Assembly (NCBI GenBank): GCA_036873135.1
Contig: JAPTYO010000008.1
Coordinates: forward strand, 23,103,001 to 23,167,000
Source of the DNA: Clarkia xantiana subsp. parviflora
Lineage: Eukaryota; Streptophyta; Magnoliopsida; Myrtales; Onagraceae
DNA length: 64,000 nucleotides
Direction of reading: 5' to 3'
The first letter of the stretch is position 1. Every line of letters starts with the position of its first letter. Made by a program: the position numbers and the translations under genes. Positions 12,111 through 24,104 of the stretch are shown here, piece by piece. Under the pieces are notes generated by a model, which saw nothing but the letters and a program-made list of their open reading frames with translations, did not search any database and was not told the origin of the DNA.

Positions 12111-13372
12111 TTGAAAGGCAGTCAAGTTTATCGTATTGGAATCAATAAAATGCCTACTTCATGCTTTCCACGAATTAGTATAAAAGTTTAAGAATAAGTG
12201 ATATGTGTTGTAATATGTATCACTAGATAACAAATATCTTCTCTTTTTTATTTATTAGCTTCATTCAAAAAAGTACAATGGGTGGGTATTTGGATGATAG
12301 GGTATTTTCTTAGGATTCCAAATAACCAATTGATATAAATAAAGTTATATATCAATTGGTTAGAAGGATATTCCTCTTCTTTTGTCTTCAAAATCATACC
12401 TACTATGAGGTTCCTAAAAATAATAGTGATGCATCCCAACATAGCTAGCTTCAACTTACATAGTTTAATAAAACATAGATATTCTATTACAATTTAGTTT
12501 ATACAATACAATTTTTATATCTATCATATATATTTATGGTAATTATAGCAACTGGAGTTTTAAATTTCTGGATCCGAGTGTAGCTGACTTGGTGGTCAAA
12601 TATCCTAATGTCATGTGTATAATTTACCACTAGTAAATCCACAATGAAAGCATGAAATAGGCATTCAAGTTTATCGTATTAGAGAATCAATAAAATGCCT
12701 ACTTCATGCTTTCCACAAATTAGTGTGTATCAATCAGGTTTAAGAATATATATATTAATATATCTTCTCCTTTTTTAGCTTCTAAAGTACAGTGCGCGGG
12801 TATATAATATTTGGATGATATGTATTTTCTTTGAATTCCAAATAAGCCCCTGGTTTAGATACTTGTATAAATATAAAATTATATCAAATATGATTAATTA
12901 AGATGATAGACGTTCAAACTCTGTTGAGATTATATGAATATAAATATATTTATGGTCAGTATTTTATACTAAATAAAATAATTAGGTATGAGTGATGATT
13001 TATTTAAATGTAAAAGCAAATATGTTGCAAAAATGCCTCCAAGTATTGAAAGAAGAAATGGTTATGATTCCTCTTCTTTTGTTTTCCTGGATTAAATGCA
13101 TCTTCATAATCATACCTCTACTATGAGGTTCCTAAAAATATCTAGCTAGCTAGTTTCAGCTTACATAGTTCAGTAAAATATAGCTAGCTTCAACTTACAT
13201 AGATCAATAAAACATATATCTTCTAATACAATTTAGTTAATACAACACAATTTTTATATCTTATTATATAAATTTTAAATTTCTTGATCCGGCTGTGTAG
13301 CTGACTTTGTGGTCAAATATATATCCTAATAATATGTATGTGTATAATGTTACCACAATAATGTACATCCAC
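12111..13372. repeat. Tandem duplication of a ~0.55-0.7-kb segment
   Basis: Copy A (12111-12645) and copy B (about 12655-13372) share ordered blocks: TCAAGTTTATCGTATT, AATGCCTACTTCATGCTTTC, GGTATTTGGATGAT-like, CTATGAGGTTCCTAAAAAT, and GTAGCTGACTTGGTGGTCAA / GTAGCTGACTTTGTGGTCAA. The copies are clearly diverged. Copy B carries extra AT-rich insertions. Confidence 0.8.
12646..12713 (+). ncRNA. Short near-perfect hairpin (small-RNA candidate)
   Basis: GAAAGCATGAAATAGGCATT (12646-12665) pairs with AATGCCTACTTCATGCTTTC (12694-12713) over 20 bp with one mismatched (G:U-like) position, around a 28-nt loop. It sits at the junction of the tandem duplication, and the equivalent arm in copy A is deleted. 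A miRNA-like precursor is possible, but it matches no known family that I recognise, and chance or duplication-derived pairing is equally possible. Confidence 0.25.
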
Positions 13373-13799
13373 ACACAATAATCAAACCTATAAAGAAAGA
13401 TTTTTATTTAAAAAAATGTAAATCCATTCAAATCTGAAAAAATAGAGTGACCCTATAATTCAGGAGGGGGTGTTAGTCCTCAACATCATCATGTTGAAGA
13501 AATCAGAAAAATCATTCTCTTCCTCTGCTCTGCTCTGCTCTGTAACACATTGGTTAAAGTCTTGGAATCACTGACACAACACATTACCGCCATTATTGAT
13601 CCTTCCTTCAATCACGCTCTCTCTCTCTATCTCTAAAACGTAACATTGTTCCATCAACGTGATGCATTGTGGAGAGTAAGAAGAAAATCGCGGGAACTCG
13701 ATCGATCTTCATAAAAATTTGATCTTGATTTTGTGGCCGGCGGGGGTTTAGATCCAGATCTCCATTGTAATGAAATGAAATGAAATTATTGGATTGTAG

Positions 13800-13847
13800 A
13801 TGCGGTGCACTGAGTGGCTGCCACGTGGATGCCTGCTGCAGCCATGA
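13800..13847 (+). promoter_or_regulatory. 15-codon upstream ORF overlapping SERINC start
   Basis: ATG at 13800 opens a frame of 15 codons ending in TGA at 13845-13847. That stop overlaps the proposed SERINC start as ATGA. If the mature leader includes this stretch, ribosomes translating the small ORF would stop exactly at the main start. An alternative in-frame SERINC ATG at 13829 lies inside it. If instead the CTGCTGCAG ending at 13841 is a splice acceptor, the small ORF is intronic. Confidence 0.4.
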
Positions 13848-16192
13848 CAAGCCCCGTTGAAGTTGGAACAACCACCAGCACCACTAGCGTTCGCGGTTCA
13901 GGAAAGGAGGCGTCATGGTTCAGTCAGTTCCGAAACGGGTCGAACCCGTGGATGGCTCGTTACGTTTACGGGTTGATGTTTCTTGCATCCAATTTGCTCG
14001 CTTGGGTGGTTCGCGATTACGGCCACGGCGCCTCCGCAGAGATGAGCAGTAATATTTCATTTCATTTCATTCATTATTATTATTATTTTGCCGAAATATA
14101 TATATTTATAGTTACAAAATTATTAATTTTACTGACATTTTAAGCTGACTTATCAAAATTTTGGGAAATCAACTTGTGTTTGGATGCAGAATTTCATGGT
14201 TGCCGTGGCAAAAACTGTTTTGGCGCGGATGGGGTTCTGCGCGTGAGCTTGGGATGTTTCGTATCCTCCCTCCCTCCATAAACATTACATTTTCCAATGT
14301 TACTTAGGATCGACCGTACCATATAGATGTCATGTTTTTTTTTTTTTTTTTGGGTAACAAAGAAAAATAATGGAAGCCTTAACAATACAGTAGACATTCT
14401 ATATGCTGATGTTCTTATCAACAGTGGGAACCTCGAAGCTGCACGGCCGACGTGATACATGGCATTCGGGTTGGTGGATCCCGAAGACCGTCCTACTCGT
14501 TGCCCTAACCTTAATCCCCTTTTTGATCCCATCCAATATTATTCAGCTCTACGGTTAGTTGTCCATCTATTTAACACAAATTTAAGTATTGTTACGTCTC
14601 GTTCTTCGTATTGCTTGACGACTTTCTCGATCGTTTCTGCAGGGGAGATTGCACATTTCGGTGCCGGGTAATTCGACTAAGTCCATTTTATTAGGTAGTC
14701 AATCCTATGTGCGAAACCCCGAAACTTATTTTGGTCGAATCGTGTGTTGCTAGGGTTTTTCTGCTTATTCAGCTCATCAGTATAATCAGCTTCATAACGT
14801 GGATCAACGATTGCTGCCAATCCGAAGATAACGTCGAAAGATGGTAAGTCACTCTTCCAACAAACTTATTCAGGGTTTTGGCAGTTTCTGACACGACACG
14901 ACCAAGATTTACCCTCCGCATTATCATTTTGTGATGCAAAAAGTTCGTTACGTGTATAACTTGGCAATGTTGGTTATTATGAAATATGATTTTGCAGTCG
15001 TGTACACGCAATGTTGCTCGCGACAACAGCGTATATCGTATGCATAATCGGTATCATCATGATGTACATTTGGTATGTGCCGGAGCCGTCGTGTTTCCTC
15101 AACATCTTCTTCATTACGTGGACTCTGGTGCTCGTGCAGCTCATGACAAGCGTGTCTCTTCACCCCAAGGTAATTCGTTGATCGATTCACTCGCTGATAT
15201 CGTAAATACAGCATTTGATTCTTTCGACCGAGAAACTTATCATTCCGATTTCGATAAAACAGGTGAATGAGGGTTTCTTGACTCCCGGTCTCATGGGACT
15301 CTATGTCGTGTTCATTTGTTGGTGCGCTATCCGAAGGTAGGATTTCGATTCCAGAAGAATTTACAGGAAGAATGTAGGGTTTAGAGTTTCGACCCGATAA
15401 GATTAATTTGTTCATGTTTATAGTGAACCAGCCGGCGAGAGTTGTAATAGGAAAGCCGAAGCTTCGAATCATACCGATTGGGTGACAATCATCGTAATGC
15501 TCGTCATTTCCGCATTCTGATAAACATTTTTCGTTTTTAGCTTCGATCAACTATGACTAATTTATTGGTATATATTTATGGCAGAGCTTTGTCGTCGCTT
15601 TGCTTGCAATGGTTATCGCGACATTCTCGACAGGCATCGACTCCCAATGTTTCCAGGTTTGTCAATTTGAAAAACAAAACCAAAACATTGTTCGACAAAA
15701 CGATACCAAATTAAACGGTCTAATAAATGAATGCAGTTCAAGAAAAGGGAGGTTCGAGGAGACGATGATGTTCCTTACGGCTACGGTTTCTTTCACTTAG
15801 TGTTCGCCACGGGTTCGATGTACTTTGGGATGCTATTGATTAGTTGGAACTCTCACCACACCATGAAGAAGTAAGTACTTGCTTCCTCTGCTGCATCAAC
15901 TTTGCAAATTCGTTATTTCGATTACGAAATAAATTCCGACAACTGAACTTTTGTTCTAACGCTTATGGCCGTGCTTAGGTGGACGATCGATGTCGGTTGG
16001 ACGAGCACGTGGGTCCGGATCGTTAATGAGTGGGTCGCAGTTTGCGTTTACCGTAAGTAATTGAGAATGTCATAGTTGTGAATTTCACATTAACCGGCTC
16101 GAATATATCTAATGCCGTTACCGTTTTGTGCAGTGTGGATGCTCGTGGCGCCGATCGTATGGAGAAGTCGGCAGTCGGGCGGGATGGTGTAA
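13844..16192 (+). CDS. Serine incorporator (SERINC/TMS1) family membrane protein
   Basis: Twelve exons join in phase: 13844-14048, 14190-14260, 14394-14553, 14643-14667, 14754-14843, 14998-15169, 15263-15336, 15424-15493, 15585-15656, 15737-15870, 15979-16052 and 16134-16192, all with GT..AG introns, giving 401 aa (406 from ATG 13829). Diagnostic stretches are FRNGSNPWMARYVYGL, VLRVSLGCF, TWHSGWW, SEPAGESCNRKAEASN, GIDSQCFQ and GFFHLVFATGSMYFGMLL. About ten hydrophobic segments are expected for this family of polytopic endomembrane proteins, which is linked to serine-lipid synthesis and lipid scrambling; the plant role is not settled. No lesion was found, so it looks functional. It converges on the ArfGAP gene, about 0.6 kb away. 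The start choice between 13829 and 13844 is open. Confidence 0.93.
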
Positions 16193-16808
16193 AGTGTATT
16201 CCAAATTCTTCGTGCATATATAGTCGGTCTGGTACGGCACGGCCAGGCCAACAATATTGGATAGATAGATAATGGTAGATTAGCTTGGTATATGCGCATA
16301 TTGTATTTTGCTCAGTTTTGGATGTCGTAGAAATGAAATGTGCTGCTCAATCTATACTATTATTTTTATACAATCCACCGAATTCAACTTCCAAACACTA
16401 TTAACACTACCGCGATATCTTCTCTCAACAACCAACGATTACGATATCATTACAAACCCAAGAATGAAAAACACAACTTAGTGGGTACATACATTTTCAT
16501 GCAAGCAAGACTAAAAGGACCGACATAGATACGACTAATAACCAACCCAACACGCTACAAAAACATCGTCTAAAACACCCTCGTACTCTGCTGATACCAA
16601 CCACGTAGTCGACCCTAAACATGCAACTTGGACAGTACTCGCTCTTCAAGGATAAAAATAAATGCATCTAGCCAGATCTTTACCATAAGGATTCCAAACC
16701 CCAATCACCATTAATGCAAATAACGAAAATTCTTCACCAATGAGGAACCTGAGCAACTAGATGATGTTGTCCTGGAATGAATTTAGAGGTTTGTTTGGTT
16801 TTTCAAAC
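16193..16808. other. Convergent 3' untranslated/intergenic interval
   Basis: This holds the 3' ends of two genes running toward each other. TGTATTTTGCTC and AAATGAAATGTG near 16300-16345 could be part of the SERINC 3' UTR. No separate gene is supported. Confidence 0.5.
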
Positions 16809-19800
16809 TCAACCAAATGGGTTTCCTCCAACCGGGGCAGAAGGATTCGTGGTCTGTGGCGGCGAGAAATTGGCTGGAGGGCGCTGCTGATTAGTGTAAG
16901 CTCCCCAGTCACCACTGCCATAGCCACATGGTACTTGAGGTCTGTACAAAGCCAGGAAACAGATTTAGTCAAATGACAGAAAGGTCTTTGAACCAACATT
17001 AAAATTTCTTTCCCCCCCTGAAAAATCACATGGCAGATGGTGGCATGGTAGCTGTAGGCATTTGCTGTCCCATATATGAACCTGAAGATCCAGAAGAAAG
17101 AATTAACCAGAAGCAAATAGAATATACAGAGGAATTATCTATAGCTTGGATGGTAAGGCAATCAATGAACCTTGAGGCATTGTTTGCATGTATGTTTGTG
17201 CCTGTTGGGGCATTGTTGGCACGTATGTTGGTGCCTGTTGGGGCATTGTTGGCTGGTAAGGCACCTGTTGAGGCATTTTCTGTCCCCATGCTGCTTGTGA
17301 CGGGGGCCCTGTAGCTGAGGGATGCATCACACCAGATGAGGGAGGAACATTTGGCAAAGAATTCTGCAAAGGAACCATGGAAGGAAACTGCACCGGAGAA
17401 AGTAAAGTGAGAGAAGCTTAGCAACATCAGTAAAAAATTCAACTAATTATTGGAAATTGATTGCAGAGAACTGTCACGTGGTTCAAAATGTAATTAACAG
17501 CTATCAATCTAATGGAAAATGCATAGTCTGTTTACAAAATGAGCAAGGGCCTTAATTGTGATAGACTCTTAGTACGAAATCATTGCAGGGTTGCATTTTA
17601 CTCTTGTAACACAGCAAGACAACATTTTGCAGATGTTTTAGGACCAAATAAGAATTGCATTGCAAGACACTCAAAAACAAGAACAGGAAAATTAAATGCC
17701 TTGCAAAAAAGAGTCAAAGTGGTCCAGTTAACATACTGTTGGAGCTTGAGCTGATGATTGTTCATTCCCATCGAAGGGGTTAACTGACCTCGCTGACTGT
17801 GGTGGATACATTGGCATAGCCTGCCACAACAATGTATAACCTTTGAATATCCAGTTTATGTTAATGACAGAGATGAGAGTGGTTTTAGAAACTTCACCTG
17901 TTGTTGAAGAGGCATCATGGCAGGGTTGTACTGCATATTGTATCCCATCCCATAAGGAGAACCATACATAGGAACAGCAGCAGGGTAAGGTGAATATGTA
18001 GCAGCAAAAAGATCCTGCATGCAATTTCATTGAGGATTACTAATTGAGGTTCATATGAGAGTGTCAATTAGTATGGTCACAATTGAGACTATGCTAAACT
18101 ACCGCAGGCAGTTCTTGTCTTCCTGGTGGTTTTACTTCTGCTGTGGAAGGCTGGACTGCTGTACCCAGAAGCCCTCGGGAGCTTGGGGCATTCCAAGGCT
18201 GCCAACAGGAAGAAGCATTCAAGTTAATCTTGATAAAGACAGGATCCCGAAGAACAACTGCAATAATAGAGACCAACCTGACTCCCATAAGAACCACCAA
18301 CAGGAACTGCAGATATATGCGTAGAATGTGCAGCACCCACAGGGAAAAGAGAAGGTTGCTGAGGCTGCATACCAGAAGATATAACACCATTGGGAGGCAA
18401 ACCTGGCATTAGTCCCGATAAAATTCCTGAAGGACCAGGTTGGGTCCCTGCCATCAGGTTGCTACCTGGCATGGCTGTTGAAGCCCCAGCATTGAAGGGT
18501 AAAAATGGTGTAGTAACAGGAGGTCCTCCAGACAGCTGAGCAGGAGATGAAGCGGGAGCTGATAACTGTGATAGAACATAATCAAGTGGATTAAAATTGG
18601 TGGCGGCTGTGATGCTTTGACTTCGGATACAACGTCGAATGAATCCCAGTTATTATCACTAGGGGAAGCAGCAGGCTGCGCAAAGGCTTAATTAGGTGAT
18701 GGTGCTTGTGATACAGCAACCGCTGAAGCTTCAGGTTCAGCATCAAAATCAATTAAACTTGCAGTACTCTGCCATTTAACTTCTACTGCATTTCCACTGG
18801 TAGATCCCAAACTGCTGGAAGATGCGGTCCTCTACAATAAGAAGATATAGTGTGATGAAAAACAAGAACTTCAGAGAAAAACAAAACAAGAACTCTCTGG
18901 GTTAAAGATCATCAAGTTACACCATTTCAGTGCCTGTTATATTTATAAAACATTGAAGCATCCTATCAGCTGAGAAAAGGGTACATTGCAGCAAATATTT
19001 TACATTAAATGCTAAGTGTAAAGTTCAAGATATTTACCAATTATTAACTAGTTGAACTATCACAAGCATTAAGCTTATAAAGTTTACAACAAATATAAGT
19101 ATTATTAGAATTAATAAATTATGCGTCAATCAGAAATAGATTGGAATTGAGTCCTTTAATGAAGCAGAGTCATCACCTGTGTCTGAAGAGAACTATCAGC
19201 AGTTCGGGTGCCATTAGCTTTTGGAGGTTCATCAATTTTAAGAGGTATAACATTTTCCCCCAGGATTTCTCTAACTGGTCGCACCACTGGTGGACTAGAA
19301 GTATCCGAGTCTCTACGCTGCTCAGGCGAGCCTCCCACCCTTGACTCTCCATCTGATATTCTGCGATCATCAACTTTCCTTCCATTGCCAAACCTGTCCT
19401 CCCGACGCCAATCATTGACAACTTCAGGTAGACTGGGACTCTTTTTGTATTCTTGTTCATATGCTGTACTTCTTCCACCAGAACTAGATCTATCACTTTG
19501 ACGGCGATCGTAACTATCCTCATAAGGTGGGCTTCGTGAACCCCCCCTCGATACGAATCTTCACTCTGAACAAATATATTGGCATCAGAAAGGTGTTACC
19601 ACAACTCAGTTTCACTTCATAAGGCAACAGCAAACAAAACGACAATTAAGTAGTGTGTACTTTCTCTTAAAATGCTGATAAGATTTGCAGAAAAGGGTTT
19701 TTTCTTACTTTTATTCATCAGCAGTCGATCAGAAAAGAAAAACACAGTAAAAAAAGGTGATATACATGCGGCCTTGGAGGTCTATCAGAGCCCCTCTCAC

Positions 19801-20753
19801 CAGAGAAACGTCTATCTACATAGTCATGCTTGATGAAGTCGCGGAGCCTCTCGACATTGCTACATGATTATGAAAACATACTTATATAATTACTACCACA
19901 ATAGGTTCGTGAAAATGAAGTGTGATCTTAGACACTATACCTGTCATCAGGTGCAGTATTACGCTGTGGATCCCATTCCTTAAAATATACGTCTTTTGCA
20001 CGCTGAGGATATGAGCAAACATAAGATTAGCTTATTGCTACAGAACTTGGGGACAAAGAAAGAGTATAGGCTCCTTAAGATAACAGGATTCTTGCCTCAA
20101 ACTGGTTTCGCATATAGGAATCATGGGATAAATTGGATCAAGTGAATCCAAGTCCTACAATAGGAACAAGGGTCTCCATGATCCTACTATTCCAATTTAA
20201 TATTGATCAAAAAGTTAACTGTAAGATGATTATTTACCTGATTTCCTCCTCCTTGGAGTGCACTAACTTCCTGGCTTGTAAATTTGGCCATTGATACTGA
20301 TTTCACACGGTGTGTAAACTCACGACTGAAAATGGTTTTGTGTGTTAGTCCATGAAAAGCCAAGAGAAATACTAAATCACAAGGATTTTTCATACACAGA
20401 ATTGTTTAGTCACTTACTGGATTCCACTACAGTTTGTGCAGACAAATGTCCAGAAGCTGGTGCAAACATATTGTGGCCCCTGCTCATCAGAAACATAATT
20501 ATAAATTAGAAGCAGGAAATCTTTTTCAAAGCAAGATCTTAGCTAGTTTTGTAATAGGCAAAAAGGGGTTAGTATTTCTGTGCTGAAGATGTAATTAAAG
20601 TAAATGTAGCATGGTCACTATCATCTCATGGTACTTAAGTGAAGAGTAACAAAAACATAGTTCGCATAAATGAAAACCAATTACCAGACTGTTGCAATTA
20701 ATGCATCTCCGATTCTCAGGAAGTTTGAGAAGACCCTCGTATAGTCCGTTCAT
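16809..20753 (-). pseudogene. AGD14/15-like ArfGAP gene with frame lesions
   Basis: Thirteen exons are recognisable: 20685-20753, 20418-20479, 20238-20325, 19941-20002, 19766-19859, 19177-19565, 18278-18831, 18103-18198, 17898-18014, 17737-17820, 17171-17387, 17030-17081 and 16809-16941. The N-terminus is an ArfGAP domain with an intact CX2CX16CX2C zinc finger (RRCINCNSL .. VCTNCSGIHR) and the arginine after GIH. The C-terminal half is Pro/Gln/Met-rich (repeats of PTMPQQAPTY type) and ends GGNPFG, as in plant AGD14/15. ArfGAPs stimulate GTP hydrolysis on Arf during vesicle traffic. Lesions: a frame change at GAGGGTC in exon 1 (bypassed by starting at ATG 20753 instead of 20784), a frame change at the G7 run near 19545, an in-frame TAA near 18690, and a frame change near 18615. 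The splice sites look sound. It is either a decaying gene or a sequence with several base errors. Confidence 0.85.
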
Positions 20754-20784
20754 TTTTTTCGTCCTCCTTCAGCCGATTCGCCAT

Positions 20785-21540
20785 TGTCCCGTGCTATTGA
20801 AGCCACAACCTGACAGGCAAAGGGATAAGGATCAATCAATTGAGAAGAACGTGAATTCACTAATATGACACAACAAGTGCATCAATAATTTTCCTTATAG
20901 ATGCTTCAAATTGCTATCATGGTCACTATTTTTTTATCCAAATCACAGACTATAAAAACCCTGCTTCATTTACTCAATTGTTCCTCGAAAGATTGAAAAG
21001 ATATAAACCCCGAGACCAGAAAAGAAACGAATTCGGAGCTCATTGACTGTAATAATTGCAATTGACTTAGAGATGACTGATCACCGAAATCCTCGAGATC
21101 CTACTCCCTCATCTTCGCAAATAATCATCGAGGCAAATAAAAATAATTGACACAGTCAAGATATAGAACATACCTCAATCCCGTAAGCAACAGATCTGAA
21201 GAATCCGTACTCCACCAAAGAAGAAATGACCTAATACATCAGAAAGAGGCAAATAACGGTACAGAGTGAAGAATTCATTCAACTGAGGTAATAGAGGGGG
21301 GGTAGAGAGAGAAGAAAGGTACGTTAGCGAAGCTGTCAGATATGATGATGATGATGATGGTGCAGCGAGAGAGGAATAGGCAGATGATGGCTGAAGATCC
21401 AACCGCGGTAAAGAGGAAGTTAAGTTCCAACTGTCCCTCCACCTCCACGGCTTCGTCGGCGATGATGGAGATGGCGGGTTTTGAAGTTACAGCTCAGGCT
21501 AACCAATGGCTGCTTTGTCTTCGAGTATATTATATTATAT
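20785..21540 (-). promoter_or_regulatory. 5' leader and promoter region of the ArfGAP gene
   Basis: Upstream of the ArfGAP start the minus strand shows a leader segment ending at an acceptor-like GCCTGTCAG (about 20811) and an upstream exon-like stretch ending GATTGAG/GTATGT at about 21175. This suggests an intron in the 5' leader. A GAT microsatellite lies at 21342-21360. An open plus-strand frame here (21342-21545) looks antisense and is not called. Confidence 0.45.
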
Positions 21541-21688
21541 TGTAGAGAGAGAGACAGGAATTAACGGTGTTGTCCCAGGGGAGGCGCGTGGACGTAGGGC
21601 GCGTAACCATGACCCCATTCGCGCCAAATAAGTACTGCATGTACCGGATGTTCATGCACCCAGCGAGGGGAGCTCTCTGTATTTATGA

Positions 21689-22383
21689 TAGGGTGAACAA
21701 ATATCCGGAGAGGCTCAAAATTCCGCCCTTTCCGCCTTAGTCCGTCCCAAAAAGCCCATCCAAAAAATGTGCCCAAGTCCTAATGGGCGGGACTTTTCTT
21801 CTCAACTAGGGCTAGGGCTAGGGCTAGGGTTTTTTTACGAAGTCCCAAAAAACCCGTCCCGTCCCTTTTTGCTAACTAATCAGCTATAAACTATAGTTAG
21901 TTAAGTTAACTTTAGTGATGGTTCGGGTTGAAATTCCATTTGATCTGGGATTTGCATTTATAACTTGTTATGTCAGAATTGTTGGTGACTTTGTGTTAGA
22001 GTCTTGGTAAAACTTAGTTTTGGAGTCTTTGGTGAACTATTTTGGAGAACCAAGTTATGTGTTGAACTTGGTGTTCTTACAAATGACAAAATGTTTGAGT
22101 GATTTTGGTGTTTTATGGTGAACTTTGTGGTATGTCTTGAACTTTGTTGTTGTTCTGTGTTCGGTTATGATTTAAGTAAATTGAGTATGATTTTTTTTTT
22201 TTTTAACTTGGATGGGAATTTGGGTTTGTCCCATTTGTCCCTAGTCCCTGGTCCCTGTAGGCCCGTGGCGGGCGGGCATTTTCCTACTAGCTAGGGCTCG
22301 GGGCAGTCATTAAGTGGGCCTAATTTTAGGGCTTGGGTCATTTTTTAGAAAAAGTCCACCCATCCGTCTCATGCTCAGCCCTA
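21689..22383. mobile_element. Non-autonomous hAT element, 8-bp target duplication
   Basis: The left end TAGGGTGAACA and right end TGCTCAGCCCTA form short imperfect terminal inverted repeats of hAT type (TAGGGxTGAxCA). The perfect direct repeat ATTTATGA flanks it at 21681-21688 and 22384-22391. The 695-bp body encodes nothing; it contains GGGCTA repeats near 21810-21830 that resemble but are not telomere repeats. Confidence 0.88.
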
Positions 22384-22391
22384 ATTTATGA

Positions 22392-23345
22392 TATGTTTAA
22401 TATTTTAAAAATAGTTTAACTAATACTTTGTTTGTTTTTTTTTAATTTGGTATTAGTATTAATTAATACATGAGTATTAGTTAATACTAATATTATGGTT
22501 GGGCATGGTTCGGTTCTGGGCTGAACCGGTTCAGAACCGAGCCGGAATCGGATTTTAGGTTCAGTTGGTTTCCTGTATTATGTAAAAATCGAATAGGATT
22601 TTAGGTCCTAGAACCGAACCATAGTAGAACCGGTTTTGAATATTTTTTCATTTTTTTTATTAAAATTCAAAATACACTCCCAAGTTTAATGCATAAACAA
22701 TTCACAAATTTGCAAAATACATACTATAACGACAACTGATCGCTTCAGAGTAGAAAGTATCAAAGTCTAAATTCCAAACAATCTAATAATATAAAAAAGT
22801 GAAATATTTAAAACATAAATTCCGAGACTTTAAACAACGTCAAGAGGCATAACTCAAACTAAAAAAAGTGCAGCAAATTTCTGGTTGAAAAAAATACAAA
22901 TTGTTTGTATATTAAGTGAGTTAATTTATCATATCAATTAAAATATAGAACTACTTTTGAGTTAAATTTCGAGTTCGAAATTGAACCAATTTATTATAGA
23001 ACAAATCTGGGCTAACATAATATATAATAATTATATATAAGTAAACAAACATGTTACGACCACCTATATATTCTATATGAATTAAACCCAAATAGTGAAG
23101 GATCTACCCATGTGTGTAAACGAGTCAAGCTACTCGTGAACTGCTCGAGATCGGCTCGGTCAATATTCGAATTCGACTCGCTAAATTCCAAGTCGAGTAG
23201 AGCTCGATTCGAAATTTTTCTAATACCGAGTCGAGTTCGAGTTCACTGGTACTAATCTCGGTTTCAGGTTGGCTCGATTTTAAACTAATTCGACACATAT
23301 TTATCGTTTTTAAAAAAGTCTAGATGACATCAGCTAATAATTTTT
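22392..23345. other. AT-rich DNA with degraded element ends
   Basis: There is a cluster of alternating GGTTC/GAACC motifs at 22499-22640 and of TCGAGT/ACTCG motifs at 23110-23290. Both look like subterminal regions of old DNA transposons, but no matching ends or target duplications were found. No gene is seen. Confidence 0.35.
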
Positions 23346-23349
23346 TACA

Positions 23350-24096
23350 CATGACATTGCTAAAATAGCAGGGAGACTCCTCCATAATTCGAACTCGTTT
23401 TGGGCTAAAATGTTGAAGGGTTTATATTTCCCTGGTTGTGGTGTTGAGGAAGCGAAGAAGAGATCGCGAGCGTCATGGGCGTGAACACGTATATTGGTCG
23501 GCCGGGATGTGTTGATGGATAACGGGATGTGGAAGATAGGTGACGGACATAGCGTTAACATTTTCGAAGATAGTTGGGTGACGGATCTTCCTCGCTTTCG
23601 GCTAAACACACCTCGACCACTGATGCAACATCATTCTACGGCACATGTAGATTCGTTGATCGATCCTCTAAGGCCGACATGGAAACTCTAAGCAGTGTAG
23701 GATGTTATTGGGGCTAACCAATGTGAAGCAGTCCACCGAATTTCATTGCCAACTCAAGCAACTTGTGATACTTTTATATGGTCATTCACAAAATCTGATT
23801 TGTTTTCCGTTAACTCCTCATATCAGCAGATTGTTGCCCATGATGGTGTCCAGGAAGTTTCATCATTGCAGGCCAACACGGACTATCCTATGCTTAAGTG
23901 GAAAAAGATTTGGTCGATGTGTGCCTTGCCTAAGGTACGTACGCTTATGTGGAAGCTAAATACGAATGTTATAGCGGTGCATCACAATCTAGGTCGTAGG
24001 GGTATTAATGTGGGCTCGACCTGCCCATTCTGTGATGGTACGAAAACTACGGCCCACATGTTGTTTGGTTGTGACTGGACCAAACCGATAAAGGCT
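23350..24096 (+). pseudogene. L1-type LINE ORF2 C-terminal fragment (zf-RVT)
   Basis: Three frames in succession read AKMLKGLYFPGCGVEEAKKR and SRASWA, then MWKIGDGHSVNIFEDSWV, then WKKIWSMCALPKVRTLMWKL with CPFCDGTKTTAHMLFGC. These are the post-RT segment and the zinc-binding reverse transcriptase domain of plant L1 elements. In-frame stops and two frame changes show it is dead. It breaks off at about 24096, where copia sequence begins in the same orientation. Confidence 0.85.
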
Positions 24097-24104
24097 GAGC
24101 AAGA

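Noticed and set aside
12095..12120. MIR396-like sequence AGCTTTCTTGAA
   Set aside because: Only part of the 21-nt sequence matches and no paired star strand is nearby.
14948..15550. 200-codon open frame on the minus strand
   Set aside because: It lies antisense to SERINC exons 6-8 and their introns, and has no domain.
17026..17442. Overlapping open frames in both strands over the ArfGAP 3' exons
   Set aside because: They are shadows of the Pro/Gln-rich repeated codons; only the frame matching AGD14/15 spans the splice sites.
21805..21832. GGGCTA repeats as interstitial telomere sequence
   Set aside because: The plant telomere unit is TTTAGGG; this is a short different hexamer inside a hAT element.
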